Notes: generated by a model from the sequence alone, not told the origin. Counted from the first letter of the stretch, positions 26,241-35,051 are shown. The stretch: 64,000 nt of DNA from Nonomuraea indica (GCF_002850745.1 NZ_PJOK01000064.1:1-64000), one strand, 5' to 3'. Numbers and translations are program-made.

Positions 26241-26273
26241 CGGGGTTGCCGGGCCTTCGTCTCGGCAACCCCG
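26241..26273 (-). terminator. Terminator of the NucA/NucB gene
   Basis: CGGGGTTGCCG (26241-26251) pairs perfectly with CGGCAACCCCG (26263-26273) across an 11-base loop. It stands 37 bases beyond the nuclease stop on the minus strand and before the next gene's ribosome site. Confidence 0.65.
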
Positions 26274-26649
26274 CCTGAGATCGCTAACTATACCTAGACC
26301 GTCTGACTCCTAATCCACGATCTTCACCCAGAACGGACTTTCGCTGGACACGCTGTGGTCCGGGTTGTAGGTGAGCAGGCGATATTGGCTGTAGAAGTCC
26401 TGGAGCGCATCTCCGTGCCTAGAGTTGTGACTGGTCCAGACTGCCTGCACGGAGTAATTTAACCGGTCCTTGGCCGCGCCTTCCTGCGTGGACGCGAATG
26501 GGTATTCGTCACATCGGAGCACTCCGATGCCGTGCTCCTCGTACATGTCCTCATTGTAATACTTGCAGTAGTTGGACCCCCATGCGTTGCCCAAGTGGAA
26601 TTCGCGATCGGTGCCCTTGTGCACCCAAAATTGATGCCCGGCGAACACT

Positions 26650-27575
26650 GAACGTTTTTCATCCCCTGGCAGCGGAGCGCTGGTCACAGCGTGATCGCAA
26701 GGTCGACGTTCGCCTGACGACATAGAGAAACCCCTGGTAGACGGGTTGATCACCACAACCCACACCGTCACAACCAGGGGCTTCGGATGCTGTTCTATCG
26801 TGCTGCCGTCGATTTGTCGTCCCAGACGCTGAACTACGTCGCCGGGATCGTCCGGCGGCGCCGAAAGACGATCAAGTCGCCGTGGCGCCGGCTCAACCCG
26901 GGACAACAAGCCCTGCTGGTCCTGGTCTACCTGCGCAAGGGCGAGACGTTCGGCGAGCTCGGCGCCGGTTTCGGCGTAAGGACAGCGACCGCGTGGCGGC
27001 ATGTGGAGGAGACGGTGGCGCTGCTGTCGGCGCGCTCACTGAGGCTTGACCGGGCGTTACGGAAGGCCAAGCGCGACGGGCTGCACTACCTGGTCCTGGA
27101 CGGCACGCTGATCCGCACAGACCGGATCAAGGCCGACCGGCCCTACTTCTCCGGCAAGCACCGCGTGCACGGGATGAACATCCAGGTCATCGCCACTCCG
27201 GACGGAACCATCCTGTGGACGTCAGGGGCACTGCCGGGCAAGACGCACGACCTGAGCGCCGCCCGCATCTGGGGAATCCTGCGGGCGCTGGACAAAGCAG
27301 GGATCGTCACCCTTGCCGATAAGGGCTACCAGGGCGCCGAGGGACCGCTGATCACCCCGTACAAGGGCAAGAACAAGCCCGAATCCCAGAAACGGGCCAA
27401 CCGTGCCCACGCCAGACTCCGCGGACCCGGCGAACGCGCGAACGCCCAGCTCAAAGGCTGGAAGATCCTCCGAAAGCTACGCTGCAGCCCTTCCAAGGCC
27501 GGCCATCTCTGCAAAACCATCGCTGTCCTTCAGAACCACCGTGTCGCTCACGCCGCCCGAGGATGAAAAACGTTC
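26650..27575 (+). mobile_element. Complete IS5-type insertion sequence (926 bp)
   Basis: Terminal inverted repeats GAACGTTTTTCATCC (26650-26664) and GGATGAAAAACGTTC (27561-27575) are perfect over 15 bp. The 3-bp target duplication ACT flanks both ends (26647-26649 and 27576-27578). One transposase gene fills most of the element, its stop lying inside the right repeat. A hairpin with CCCCTGGT (26731-26738) and ACCAGGGG (26773-26780) precedes the transposase start and may limit read-through expression. The intact ends and frame suggest a recent insertion into a gene that was already, or later became, frameshifted. Confidence 0.9.
26787..27566 (+). CDS. IS5-family transposase (DDE_Tnp_4)
   Basis: 259 residues. 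An N-terminal helix-turn-helix (LNPGQQALLVLVYLRKGETF, VRTATAWRHVEETV) precedes the DDE catalytic domain with Asp in YLVLDGTLI, Asp in TLADKGYQG, and Glu in GERANAQLKGWKILRKLR. This matches the HTH_Tnp_4/DDE_Tnp_4 transposases of IS5-type elements, which use a single frame without programmed frameshift. All three acidic residues are present, so it is probably active. The protein ends in basic residues and its TGA stop is within the right inverted repeat. Confidence 0.92.
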   Translation: MLFYRAAVDLSSQTLNYVAGIVRRRRKTIKSPWRRLNPGQQALLVLVYLRKGETFGELGAGFGVRTATAWRHVEETVALLSARSLRLDRALRKAKRDGLHYLVLDGTLIRTDRIKADRPYFSGKHRVHGMNIQVIATPDGTILWTSGALPGKTHDLSAARIWGILRALDKAGIVTLADKGYQGAEGPLITPYKGKNKPESQKRANRAHARLRGPGERANAQLKGWKILRKLRCSPSKAGHLCKTIAVLQNHRVAHAARG

Positions 27576-27985
27576 ACTCTCCGGTTGACGGTGTCGTTCC
27601 CGTTGGGTCCCTCTCCAGAGGGGGAGGCCCGCATCGGTGCCCGGCGCCGCCGCATAGTTTCCTGAGATGACTTTGAACCGCTCGGTGCCTGTCTTTTCTC
27701 GCGCCGGCGGATATTCGTCGTTCCGGCCGTCGGTCGTGTCTCCGAGGCGATACGGCGGATTGGCATCCGCGTTCTTGTTCGGGTCCAGAGCCTTCTCGAT
27801 GTGTGCGATGACATCCCGGAAAATTGGAATTCTTTGTCTTGGACATCGTGAAGACCCGGTCTGCCCTGATGTAGACCATGGGCATGGCGTGACAGGCGAG
27901 AGGAGACGACTTTGAGCGGTCCGACGTACAGGTTTTTGCTGGAGGGCTGGGAGAACCGCAGCGTGTAGGGCTGGGATGAGGACAC

Positions 27986-28566
27986 CCGGACTCATTGGGC
28001 GTACCCGTGAGCTCGGTAGTCGGGCGGTATCGCCTCCAGCAGCCAAGAAACAGCCGACACCTTCCAATCGGGGTCTCCGGGCGCTGTGACCTGTCAGGCC
28101 AGCCAGGAGGCCTCCCGTCAACCGGCACCTCCGCGCTTGTTCCCGCATCACCGATGCGCCGTTCAGTTCGCTCATCCACATCTTCCACGCCGCTGTAGTC
28201 CTCCCGATCGAGGAAGACCCGCCTCGACGGCGGAACCCGCCCTTGGCGAGGTACCAGCTTGCCGCGTGGGCCAGGGATGATGTCGGTCCACGTCAACAGC
28301 GCCTCACGGCGGCCATCGATCGTCGTCCGCTGTTTCAGCATCTGGCCAGCCCCATCGGGCAGCAGTCTTACCACGGGCGGCTTCGGGATACAGCCAGCCT
28401 GGCCAGAACCGAATGCATGTTCTGATCCATGTGGTTGCGCTCCTGAAACTGCTGGTCTTACTGGCCGCGACAGGCTCGTCATGTCGCCCGCGGCGGCTGG
28501 CAGCGCGGGAACGCGTCCGCGTCCTGCGGGGTCCCGGGCGGGGAAACGGTCCATCGGAGGCGATCC
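27986..28566. other. No intact gene recognised
   Basis: This 580-bp stretch has mixed GC and only short broken frames. Part of it is likely the decayed 5' end of the nuclease gene on the minus strand (one frame continues as HPSPTRCGSPSPPAKTCTSD near 27960). The rest, up to the DosR-like box, shows nothing that can be named. Confidence 0.5.
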
Positions 28567-28584
28567 CAGGGACTATGGTCCCTG
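28567..28584 (+). promoter_or_regulatory. DosR/DevR-like box upstream of the Acg-type nitroreductase
   Basis: CAGGGAC-TATG-GTCCCTG is a perfect 7-bp inverted repeat. Its core GGGACTATGGTCCC differs at one position from the mycobacterial hypoxia box (GGGACT-WW-AGTCCC). It stands 70 bp before the GTG start of a nitroreductase whose mycobacterial relative Acg (Rv2032) belongs to the DosR regulon. Confidence 0.65.
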
Positions 28585-28653
28585 CCGTGACCACGGCCAG
28601 GCGCGGGAACGTCGTCCCATGTCCGCTGTTACCTCCGCGCCGGGGACGTCCCG

Positions 28654-29688
28654 GTGACCGACACCGGCGCGAGCCCTGCCCCTCCTGACCCCGGATCGCT
28701 CGCCGCCCGCCGGCTCCCGTTCGCGACGCCCGGCGGCGTCAGCAGAACGGTGAACGCCGCCGCCGCGGCGCCGTCGGTGCACAACACCCAGCCGTGGCGC
28801 TTCCGCCGGGTCGACGACGCGACCATGGAACTGTACGCCGACCTCGACCGGCTGCTGGCCGTCACCGACCCCATGGGGCGCGGGCTCGGCATCAGCTGCG
28901 GGGCCGCGCTGTTCAACCTGCGCCTCGCGGTCCGGATGACCGGGCACGACGCCCAGGTCACGGCGCTGCCGGACCCGGCCGCCCGCCCCGACCTGCTGGC
29001 CACCGTGCGCGCCACCCCGGGCGAGCCGCCCGACCAGGACGAGCGGCTGATGTACGACATGATCCCGCACCGGCGGACCAACCGCTTCCCGTTCGACGAC
29101 CGCCGGCTCCCCAAGGACGTCTTCGTCGAGCTGGTCCACGCCGCGCACGCCGAGGGCGCCACGCTCGTCCTGGTCAAGGGGCGGACGGCGCGGCGGGTGC
29201 TCGACATGATCGGTACGGCGGACGACACGCTGGCCGCCGAGGAGTCCTATCGCGCCGAGCTGGCCTCCTGGACGGATCCGAGCCGGCGCTTCGACGGCGT
29301 GCCCGAGCACGCCTTCGGCCCCCGCCCGCGCGACGGCAGGTTGCCCATGCGCGACTTCAGCCTGCGGGACGCCGCGCGGCCGAGTGCCGACTTCGAGGCG
29401 GACCCGCAGGTCGCGGCCCTGTTCACCAGAGGTGACGGGCCGCTCGACTGGCTGCGTGCCGGGCAGGCGCTGCAGCGGGTGCTCCTGACCGCGACCGCGC
29501 ACGGCGTGGCGGCGTCGATGTTCAGCCAGCCGCTCGACCTGCGCCCGGCACAGCACCACGGCGAGCAGGCCGGGCCGCTCGGGCACGTGCAGATGCTGGC
29601 CAGGTTCGGGTACGGCCCGCCCGTCCCGCGCGTGCCCCGCCGCTCGGTGTTCGAGGTGCTCGACCCGGTGGAGGTCCCCGGTGGGTGA
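28654..29688 (+). CDS. Acg-family FMN-binding nitroreductase-like protein
   Basis: 344 residues. The opening AAAAAPSVHNTQPWRFRRVD is the diagnostic start of the Acg family, and IPHRRTNRFPFDD plus a closing VPRVPRRSVFEVLDPVE agree. Acg proteins are shared-FMN, lid-bearing nitroreductase relatives thought to sequester flavin during hypoxic dormancy in mycobacteria. The predicted GTG start is supported by family alignment at the N terminus; there is no strong Shine-Dalgarno. A DosR-like box lies upstream. It is the first gene of a block leading through a small ORF into a radical SAM gene. Confidence 0.85.
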   Translation: MTDTGASPAPPDPGSLAARRLPFATPGGVSRTVNAAAAAPSVHNTQPWRFRRVDDATMELYADLDRLLAVTDPMGRGLGISCGAALFNLRLAVRMTGHDAQVTALPDPAARPDLLATVRATPGEPPDQDERLMYDMIPHRRTNRFPFDDRRLPKDVFVELVHAAHAEGATLVLVKGRTARRVLDMIGTADDTLAAEESYRAELASWTDPSRRFDGVPEHAFGPRPRDGRLPMRDFSLRDAARPSADFEADPQVAALFTRGDGPLDWLRAGQALQRVLLTATAHGVAASMFSQPLDLRPAQHHGEQAGPLGHVQMLARFGYGPPVPRVPRRSVFEVLDPVEVPGG

Positions 29689-29818
29689 GCAGGTGGGTGA
29701 GCAGGTGTGTGAGCAGGTGGGCCGGCCGCCGCGGCGGGACACCGCCGTCCTCGCCCTGACCGGCGACCACCCGGCCGCCGACGCGGCGGCCCACAACCCG
29801 CGGGGAGTCAGCGCATGA
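29681..29818 (+). CDS. Small 45-residue ORF between nitroreductase and radical SAM genes
   Basis: GTG at 29681 overlaps the nitroreductase end by eight bases; the TGA at 29816-29818 overlaps the radical SAM ATG as ATGA. Both junctions look translationally coupled. The peptide begins with three copies of GEQV or CEQV encoded by a 12-bp tandem repeat (29681-29716) and ends DTAVLALTGDHPAADAAAHN plus PRGVSA. The DHPAADAAAHNPRG part looks conserved-type, with two His and one Asn-Pro. No domain is recognised. It could be a regulatory or cofactor-associated small protein, or a substrate of the radical SAM enzyme. It may also be only a translational bridge. Confidence 0.45.
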   Translation: MGEQVGEQVCEQVGRPPRRDTAVLALTGDHPAADAAAHNPRGVSA

Positions 29819-30996
29819 CGCAGCGACCGTTGCGGCGGGTCCGGCGGGACGCCGCCCACAGCCCGTTCATCGTCATCTGGGAGGCCACCCGGGCATGCCC
29901 GCTGGCCTGCCTGCACTGCCGCGCCGAGGCGGTGCCCGACCGGCACCCCGAGGAGCTGTCCACCGACGAGGCCACCGGGCTGATGCGGCAGGTGGCGGAT
30001 TTCGGCCGGCCCGCGCCGCTGTTCGTGATCACCGGCGGCGACCCGTTCGAACGGCCGGACCTGCTGGAGCTGATCCGGCGGGCCCGCGAGCTCGGCCTCT
30101 CCCCCGCCGTCTCACCCTCGGCCACCCCGGCGCTCACCCCGGGCAGCCTCGCCCGGCTGCGCGAGGCGGGCGCCGCCGCGATCTCGCTCAGCATCGACGG
30201 GGCGACAGCCGGCGGGCACGACGCCTTCCGCGGCTACGACGGCGTGTTCACCCGTACCATGGCGGCCTGGCAGGCCGCTCGCGAGGCCGGGCTCAAGGTG
30301 CAGATCAACACCACGGTGACGCGCCGCAACCTCACCGGGCTGCCGGACATCGCCCGCCTCGTGCGCGACCAGGGGGCGCTGCTGTGGAGCGTCTTCTTCC
30401 TGGTGCCCACCGGCCGGGGCCGCGCCCTGTCCGCGCTGAGCCCCGAGGAGGCCGAGGACGTGCTGCACTTCCTGTACGACGTCGGCACCACCGTCCCGGT
30501 GAAGACGACCGAGGCGCACCATTTCCGGCGGGTGGCCCTGCAGCGGCTCATCCTGGCCGAGCACGGCGCCGACCACGCCGCGTCGCTGGGGCCCCTCTAC
30601 CAGAACCTGCACCTGCGGGCGCAGCGCGCCGGGCTGATCGGCCGCAGCCGGGTGCGCCGCCCGCCCATCGACGTGAACGCCGGGCGCGGCTTCGTGTTCG
30701 TCTCCCACACCGGCACCGTGCACCCCTCGGGATTCCTGCCCCTGGGCGCCGGCAACGTACGCGATCGGCCGCTGAGCGAGATCTACCGGTCCGCTCCCCT
30801 GTTCGCCGCCCTGCGCGATGCCGACCGGCTGGGCGGGCGGTGCGGGGCATGCGAGTTCCGGGCCATATGCGGCGGATCGCGGTCGCGCGCGTACGCCTGC
30901 ACCGGCGACATGCTCGCCGAGGAGCCGTGGTGCGGTTACGAACCGGGCAGCTTCCCCTACCAGGAGGACCTCGCCCGGCATCTCCAGGCGTCCTAA
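29815..30996 (+). CDS. Radical SAM/SPASM-domain protein (TIGR04053-like)
   Basis: 393 residues. The radical SAM cluster motif is C28-x3-C32-x2-C35 in ATRACPLACLHCRAE. VITGGDPFERPDL is the GGE-like SAM motif, here GGDP. The C-terminal half holds a SPASM/twitch-type Cys cluster: RCGACEFRAICGGSRSRAYA, then CTGDM and WCGYEPG, for additional Fe-S clusters. The overall pattern resembles the TIGR04053 group and the haem-modifying NirJ/AhbC/D enzymes. Chemistry could be haem-side-chain or peptide modification. Its position between a nitroreductase, a nitrate transporter and a nitrite reductase favours a cofactor role in nitrogen-oxide respiration, an inference. Confidence 0.82.
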   Translation: MTQRPLRRVRRDAAHSPFIVIWEATRACPLACLHCRAEAVPDRHPEELSTDEATGLMRQVADFGRPAPLFVITGGDPFERPDLLELIRRARELGLSPAVSPSATPALTPGSLARLREAGAAAISLSIDGATAGGHDAFRGYDGVFTRTMAAWQAAREAGLKVQINTTVTRRNLTGLPDIARLVRDQGALLWSVFFLVPTGRGRALSALSPEEAEDVLHFLYDVGTTVPVKTTEAHHFRRVALQRLILAEHGADHAASLGPLYQNLHLRAQRAGLIGRSRVRRPPIDVNAGRGFVFVSHTGTVHPSGFLPLGAGNVRDRPLSEIYRSAPLFAALRDADRLGGRCGACEFRAICGGSRSRAYACTGDMLAEEPWCGYEPGSFPYQEDLARHLQAS

Positions 30997-31140
30997 GTCC
31001 CCGAAGGTCGAGACCTTGGTCCATACCCCGCGCGGGACCTCCGCGCTGAGATGGGACCAGGACATCGCAGCACGTCGACGGGGCGCGCAGCCGCTGCCCG
31101 CCGAGTCCACCCCACGAACGCACGATCACGCGAGGAAGAC

Positions 31141-32367
31141 ATGACGAACCCACAAGCCGCCGCCCACGGTCGAAGGCCCGCGCTGATGCTCGCCTTGGCG
31201 ACCCTCGGGTTCGCGGTGAACTTCTGGGCCTGGGCGCTGCTCAGCCCGCTGGGCCCGCGGTTCAAGGAACTGCTCGGCCTGTCGGCCGGGCAGCAGGCGC
31301 TGCTGGTCGCCGTACCGGTGATCGTCGGCTCGCTGGGCCGCATCCCCGTCGGCGCGCTCACCGACCGTTTCGGCGGGCGGGTGATGTTCCCGCTCGTCTC
31401 CGCCGCCACCATCGTCCCCGTGCTGTTCATCGGGCTGTTCGGGCAGACGTCGATGGTCGCGCTGCTGATCGGAGGGTTCTTCCTCGGCATCGGCGGCACC
31501 GTGTTCGCCGTCGGCGTGCCGTTCGTCAACGCCTGGTTCCCGCCGCACCGCCGCGGGCTGGCCGTCGGGATCTTCGGCGCCGGGATGGGCGGCACCGCGA
31601 TCAGCGCGCTGACCACCGTCCCCCTGGTCCGGAGCGGCGGCGCCACCGCCCCGTTCCTGCTCACCGCTGTCGTCCTGGCCGGCTACGCCGTCATCGCGTG
31701 GCTGGTCCTGCGGGACGCGCCGGGCCGCACCGTCGCCACCGCGTCGATGGTGACGCGCATGGCCGCGACCCTGAAGCTGCCGATCACCTGGCAGGCGTGC
31801 GCGCTGTACGCGGTGGCGTTCGGCGGCTACGTCGCCTTCGCCGTCTACCTGCCCGCCTACCTGCAGACCGGCTACGGGCTCGAACTCGCCGACGCCGCCA
31901 ACCGGATGGCCGGATTCGTCGTCCTGGCCGTCCTGGCCCGGCCGCTCGGCGGCTGGTTGTCCGACCGGATCGGCCCCATCCCCGTGCTGACCGGCGTGTT
32001 CGTCGTCATCGCCTGCATGGCGGGCGTGCAGGCGCTCACGCCCAGCCTCATGCCGGTCGGCACGATCGCGTTCCTGACCATGGCCGCGGCGCTCGGCGCC
32101 GGCAGCGGCGCCACCTTCGCCCTCGTCGCCCGGGTCGCCCCCGCCGACAAGGTCGGCGCGGTCACCGGTCTGGTCGGCGCCGCCGGCGGCCTCGGCGGGT
32201 TCGTGCCCCCGCTGGTGATGGGCTTCCTGTACGGGCAGTTCGGCTCCTACGGGATCGGCCTGGCTCTGCTGGCCGTGACCGCCGTCGCGACCGTGGTGCT
32301 GACGGCGACGGCGGTACGCGCCCTCGCCACGAGGCCGGCACCCGCCGCCGCCGGAACCAGTGATTAG
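31141..32367 (+). CDS. narK: NarK-type nitrate/nitrite MFS transporter
   Basis: 408 residues with 12 predicted helices. The N-terminal FAVNFWAWALLSPLGPRFKE and the signature segments GIGGTVFAVGVPFVNAWFPP and GAGSGATFALVARVAPADK match the nitrate signature motifs of NNP-family transporters. The start ATG at 31141 follows GAGGAAG. NarK/NasA proteins import nitrate or exchange nitrate for nitrite. The last eight bases overlap the nirK-fusion start, so transport and reduction are produced together. Direction of transport cannot be read from the sequence. AAGGTC-GA-GACCTT at about 31004-31017 is a palindrome in the upstream gap. Confidence 0.85.
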   Translation: MTNPQAAAHGRRPALMLALATLGFAVNFWAWALLSPLGPRFKELLGLSAGQQALLVAVPVIVGSLGRIPVGALTDRFGGRVMFPLVSAATIVPVLFIGLFGQTSMVALLIGGFFLGIGGTVFAVGVPFVNAWFPPHRRGLAVGIFGAGMGGTAISALTTVPLVRSGGATAPFLLTAVVLAGYAVIAWLVLRDAPGRTVATASMVTRMAATLKLPITWQACALYAVAFGGYVAFAVYLPAYLQTGYGLELADAANRMAGFVVLAVLARPLGGWLSDRIGPIPVLTGVFVVIACMAGVQALTPSLMPVGTIAFLTMAAALGAGSGATFALVARVAPADKVGAVTGLVGAAGGLGGFVPPLVMGFLYGQFGSYGIGLALLAVTAVATVVLTATAVRALATRPAPAAAGTSD

Positions 32368-34930
32368 CCGGAAGGCTCCCAGCAGCACCGGACCCGTACG
32401 ACCCTCAGGAGCGCCGCCGCGGCCGGAACAGCCGCGGCGGCGGCCGGAGCGACCGGGGCCGCCGGTGGCCTGGCGGCGGCTGCCGCTGCTGGCCGGGGCC
32501 GCCGTCGCGCTGGCCGCCGGGATCACCGGCGGGCTCGCGCTGCTGATCGAGGCGATGCCGGCGCCGGCGTCCTTCACCGAGCACCACGGGCCGCTCATGG
32601 CGCTCGGCTTCCTCGGCACCCTGATCGCGCTGGAACGCGCGGTGGCGCTGCGCCGCCCGTGGGGATACGCGGCGCCGGCACTGGCCGCGGCGGGGGCCGT
32701 GGCGCTCGCCGCCGGCGCCGAGCAGACGGGACGGTTGGCGCTGACCGCCGCCGGCGGCTGGCTGGTGGGCGTCTACCTGGCGTTGCTCGGCCGCCGTCGC
32801 TCCCGTGAGACGTTCCTGCAGCTCGGCGGCGCGCTGGCGTGGCCGGCGGCGGGGCTGCTGTGGCTGGCCGGCCGGCCGGTGGCGGAGCTGGCCGTCTGGT
32901 TCGCCGCCTTCCTCGTGCTGACGATCGCCGCCGAGCGGCTCGAACTGGCCCACGTCGTGTTCCTGCGGCCCGCCGCATGGGCGGGCCTGCTGGCCGCCAC
33001 GGCCGTGGTCGGCGCCGGGGCCGTCGTGTCGCTGCTCGCCCCGGCCGCCGGGGCGCGCACGGCCGGGGCCGGGATGGTGGCGGTCGCCGGGTGGCTGGCC
33101 TTCCACGACGTGGCGCGGCGGACCGTGCGCGGGTCCGGGCTCCCCCGGTACGCGGCCGTGTGCCTGCTGGCCGGGTACGGCTGGCTCGCGATGGCCGGGG
33201 CACTGTGGTCGATCACCGGGCTGGCGTCCGGGCGCTACCTGTACGACGCCGCGCTGCACGCGCTCTTCCTCGGCTTCGTCATGTCCATGGTCTTCGGGCA
33301 CGCCCCGGTGATCCTGCCCGCGGTGCTGCGGGTCCGGCTGCCCTACCGGCCCGTCCTGTACGCGCCGCTGGCCGCGCTGCACGCCGCCGTGGGGCTGCGC
33401 GTGGCCGGGGACCTGGCCGCCGCGGCGGTGGTGCGCACGCTGGGCGGCGTGCTGGCGGCGGTCGCTCTGCTGCTGTTCGCCGGCTGCGCGTTCGCGCTGA
33501 CGCGCTCCGGCCGTGCCCGAGTCGCGCCTCCACGAGGTCCGGTCGGGGCACCGCAGCCGCCTCGGGGTCCGCGCGCGTCGTGGCGCCCGCGGGCGAACCC
33601 GGGCGTGGTGGTCGGCTGCCTGCTGACGGCCGCCGCCGTCGTCGTCGCCGTGACCGGCGTCTCCGCGCCGCCGACGGTGACCGCGACCGGTTCCCGCACG
33701 GTCGACGTGACGCTGTCCGGGATGCGCGTCCGGCCCGCCGTGATCGAGGCGCCCGTGGGCACCGTGCTGACGTTGCGCGTCACCAACGCCGACGCCCAAC
33801 GCCACGACCTGCGCCTGGCGACCGGCGAGCGCACCCCGATGCTCGCCTCCGGGCAGAGCTCCACACTGAGGCTCCGGCCGCTGGGCGAGGCGGTGGACGG
33901 GTGGTGCACGGTGGCCGGGCACCGCGCGGCGGGCATGACCCTGCGCATCACCCCGACCGGCTCGGCCGCCGCCACCCGGCCCGACCAGGGCACCGGCCAC
34001 GACGGGCACGGCTCACCCGCCGCCGCGCAGCCGGACGCGCCCGCCCGGCTGGACCTGGCCGCGCCCATGTCACCGGGCTGGACCCCGTACGACGCGGCCC
34101 TGAAACCCGCCCCCGGCGGCACGGAGCACCGCGTCGAGATCCGCGCGGACGACACCGTCGTCCAGGAGGTCGCGCCCGGAGTGCGGCAACGCGTGTGGAC
34201 GTTCAACGGGACCATGCCGGGGCCGGTGCTGCGCGGGAAGGTCGGCGACGTGTTCACGGTGACGTTCGTCAACGACGGCTCGATGGGACACGGCATCGAC
34301 TTCCACGCCGGGGCGAACGCGCCGGACGGCCCGATGCGCACCATCCAGCCGGGCGAACGGCTGACGTACCGCTTCCGCGCGGAGTTCGCCGGGGCGTGGC
34401 TGTACCACTGCTCGACCATGCCGATGACCCAGCACATCGCCAACGGCATGTACGGGGCCGTCATCATCGACCCGCCCGACCTGCCCGACGTCGGCCGCGA
34501 GTACCTCCTCGTCCAGGGTGAGCTGTATCTGGGCGAGCCCGGCAGCCAGGCGCAGGTCGCCAAGATCCGGCAGGGTGACCCGGACGGCTGGATGTTCAAC
34601 GGCACCGCCGCCGGCTACGACCACGCCCCTCTGACGGCCACGGCCGGAGAGCGGGTCCGCATCTGGGCCGTGGCCGCGGGCCCCGGCACGGGCACCGCCC
34701 TGCACGTCGTGGGCGCGCCGTTCGACACCGTCTACACCGAGGGCGCCTACCGGCTCCGCGCCGGGGACCCGGGCGGGGCGCAGGTGCTCGACCTGGCTCC
34801 CGCGCAGGGCGGCTTCGTCGAGCTCGTCTTCCCGGAGCCGGGCACCTACCCGGTGGTCGACCACACCATGCACCAGGCCGAGGCCGGCGCGCACGGCCTG
34901 GTCAAGGTGAGCGCTCCGCAGGACGACTGA
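32360..34930 (+). CDS. nirK: Membrane-anchored three-cupredoxin nitrite reductase fusion (NnrS-like + NirK)
   Basis: 856 residues. Residues about 45-375 form some ten membrane helices resembling NnrS-like haem/copper proteins (conserved His in EHHGPLMALGFLGT and FGHAPVILPAVL). A first cupredoxin follows (about 425-530) with a full type 1 site H482, C516, H521, M526. The C-terminal 300 residues are NirK: type 1 ligands H644, C684, H692, M697; type 2 ligands H649, H683, H835; catalytic D647 and H782. All needed residues are present, so nitrite reduction to NO outside the membrane is predicted. The GTG start overlaps narK; a GTG at 32465 is an alternative that removes a Pro/Arg-rich tail. Confidence 0.85.
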   Translation: MISRKAPSSTGPVRPSGAPPRPEQPRRRPERPGPPVAWRRLPLLAGAAVALAAGITGGLALLIEAMPAPASFTEHHGPLMALGFLGTLIALERAVALRRPWGYAAPALAAAGAVALAAGAEQTGRLALTAAGGWLVGVYLALLGRRRSRETFLQLGGALAWPAAGLLWLAGRPVAELAVWFAAFLVLTIAAERLELAHVVFLRPAAWAGLLAATAVVGAGAVVSLLAPAAGARTAGAGMVAVAGWLAFHDVARRTVRGSGLPRYAAVCLLAGYGWLAMAGALWSITGLASGRYLYDAALHALFLGFVMSMVFGHAPVILPAVLRVRLPYRPVLYAPLAALHAAVGLRVAGDLAAAAVVRTLGGVLAAVALLLFAGCAFALTRSGRARVAPPRGPVGAPQPPRGPRASWRPRANPGVVVGCLLTAAAVVVAVTGVSAPPTVTATGSRTVDVTLSGMRVRPAVIEAPVGTVLTLRVTNADAQRHDLRLATGERTPMLASGQSSTLRLRPLGEAVDGWCTVAGHRAAGMTLRITPTGSAAATRPDQGTGHDGHGSPAAAQPDAPARLDLAAPMSPGWTPYDAALKPAPGGTEHRVEIRADDTVVQEVAPGVRQRVWTFNGTMPGPVLRGKVGDVFTVTFVNDGSMGHGIDFHAGANAPDGPMRTIQPGERLTYRFRAEFAGAWLYHCSTMPMTQHIANGMYGAVIIDPPDLPDVGREYLLVQGELYLGEPGSQAQVAKIRQGDPDGWMFNGTAAGYDHAPLTATAGERVRIWAVAAGPGTGTALHVVGAPFDTVYTEGAYRLRAGDPGGAQVLDLAPAQGGFVELVFPEPGTYPVVDHTMHQAEAGAHGLVKVSAPQDD

Positions 34931-34980
34931 CCGCGCACGGCCGGTTCAGGTGAGCCTGGACGACCGACCGCGCGCACGAG

Positions 34981-35018
34981 CGTGGCCTGCCCCGTTGTCT
35001 CCTTCGGGGCAGGCCACG
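34981..35018. terminator. Bidirectional terminator between nirK and the hemerythrin gene
   Basis: CGTGGCCTGCCCCG (34981-34994) pairs perfectly over 14 bp with CGGGGCAGGCCACG (35005-35018), with a ten-base loop. It lies between the convergent ends at 34930 and 35052 and can serve both strands. Confidence 0.8.
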
Positions 35019-35051
35019 GTCATGCGCGCGTCCGGTGCGCGCGACGGACGG

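Larger units (their letters stand above)
26310..27985 (-). pseudogene. NucA/NucB-type secreted DNase, inactivated by IS insertion and frameshifts
   Basis: The C-terminal part (26310-26646) carries the NucA/NucB core: HQFWVHKGTDREFHLGNAW, then CDEYPFASTQEGAAKDR and a final SESPFWVKIVD. Removing the IS and one ACT copy joins this in frame to GPNGNDTVNRR-VFAGH on the other side. Farther upstream the homologous stretch changes frame about three times: near 27610 (GLPLWRG to PNGND), near 27825 (KTKNSNF to FRDVIAHIEKALDP) and near 27897 (GPLKV to CHAMPMVYIRAD). Each shift fits one extra base. The 5' end and signal peptide cannot be placed with certainty; 27985 is a nominal limit. The family degrades DNA outside the cell; this copy must be dead. 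Confidence 0.75.

Noticed and set aside
29681-29722. Possible CRISPR-like repeat
   Set aside because: Units are contiguous 12-mers in coding phase, without spacers.
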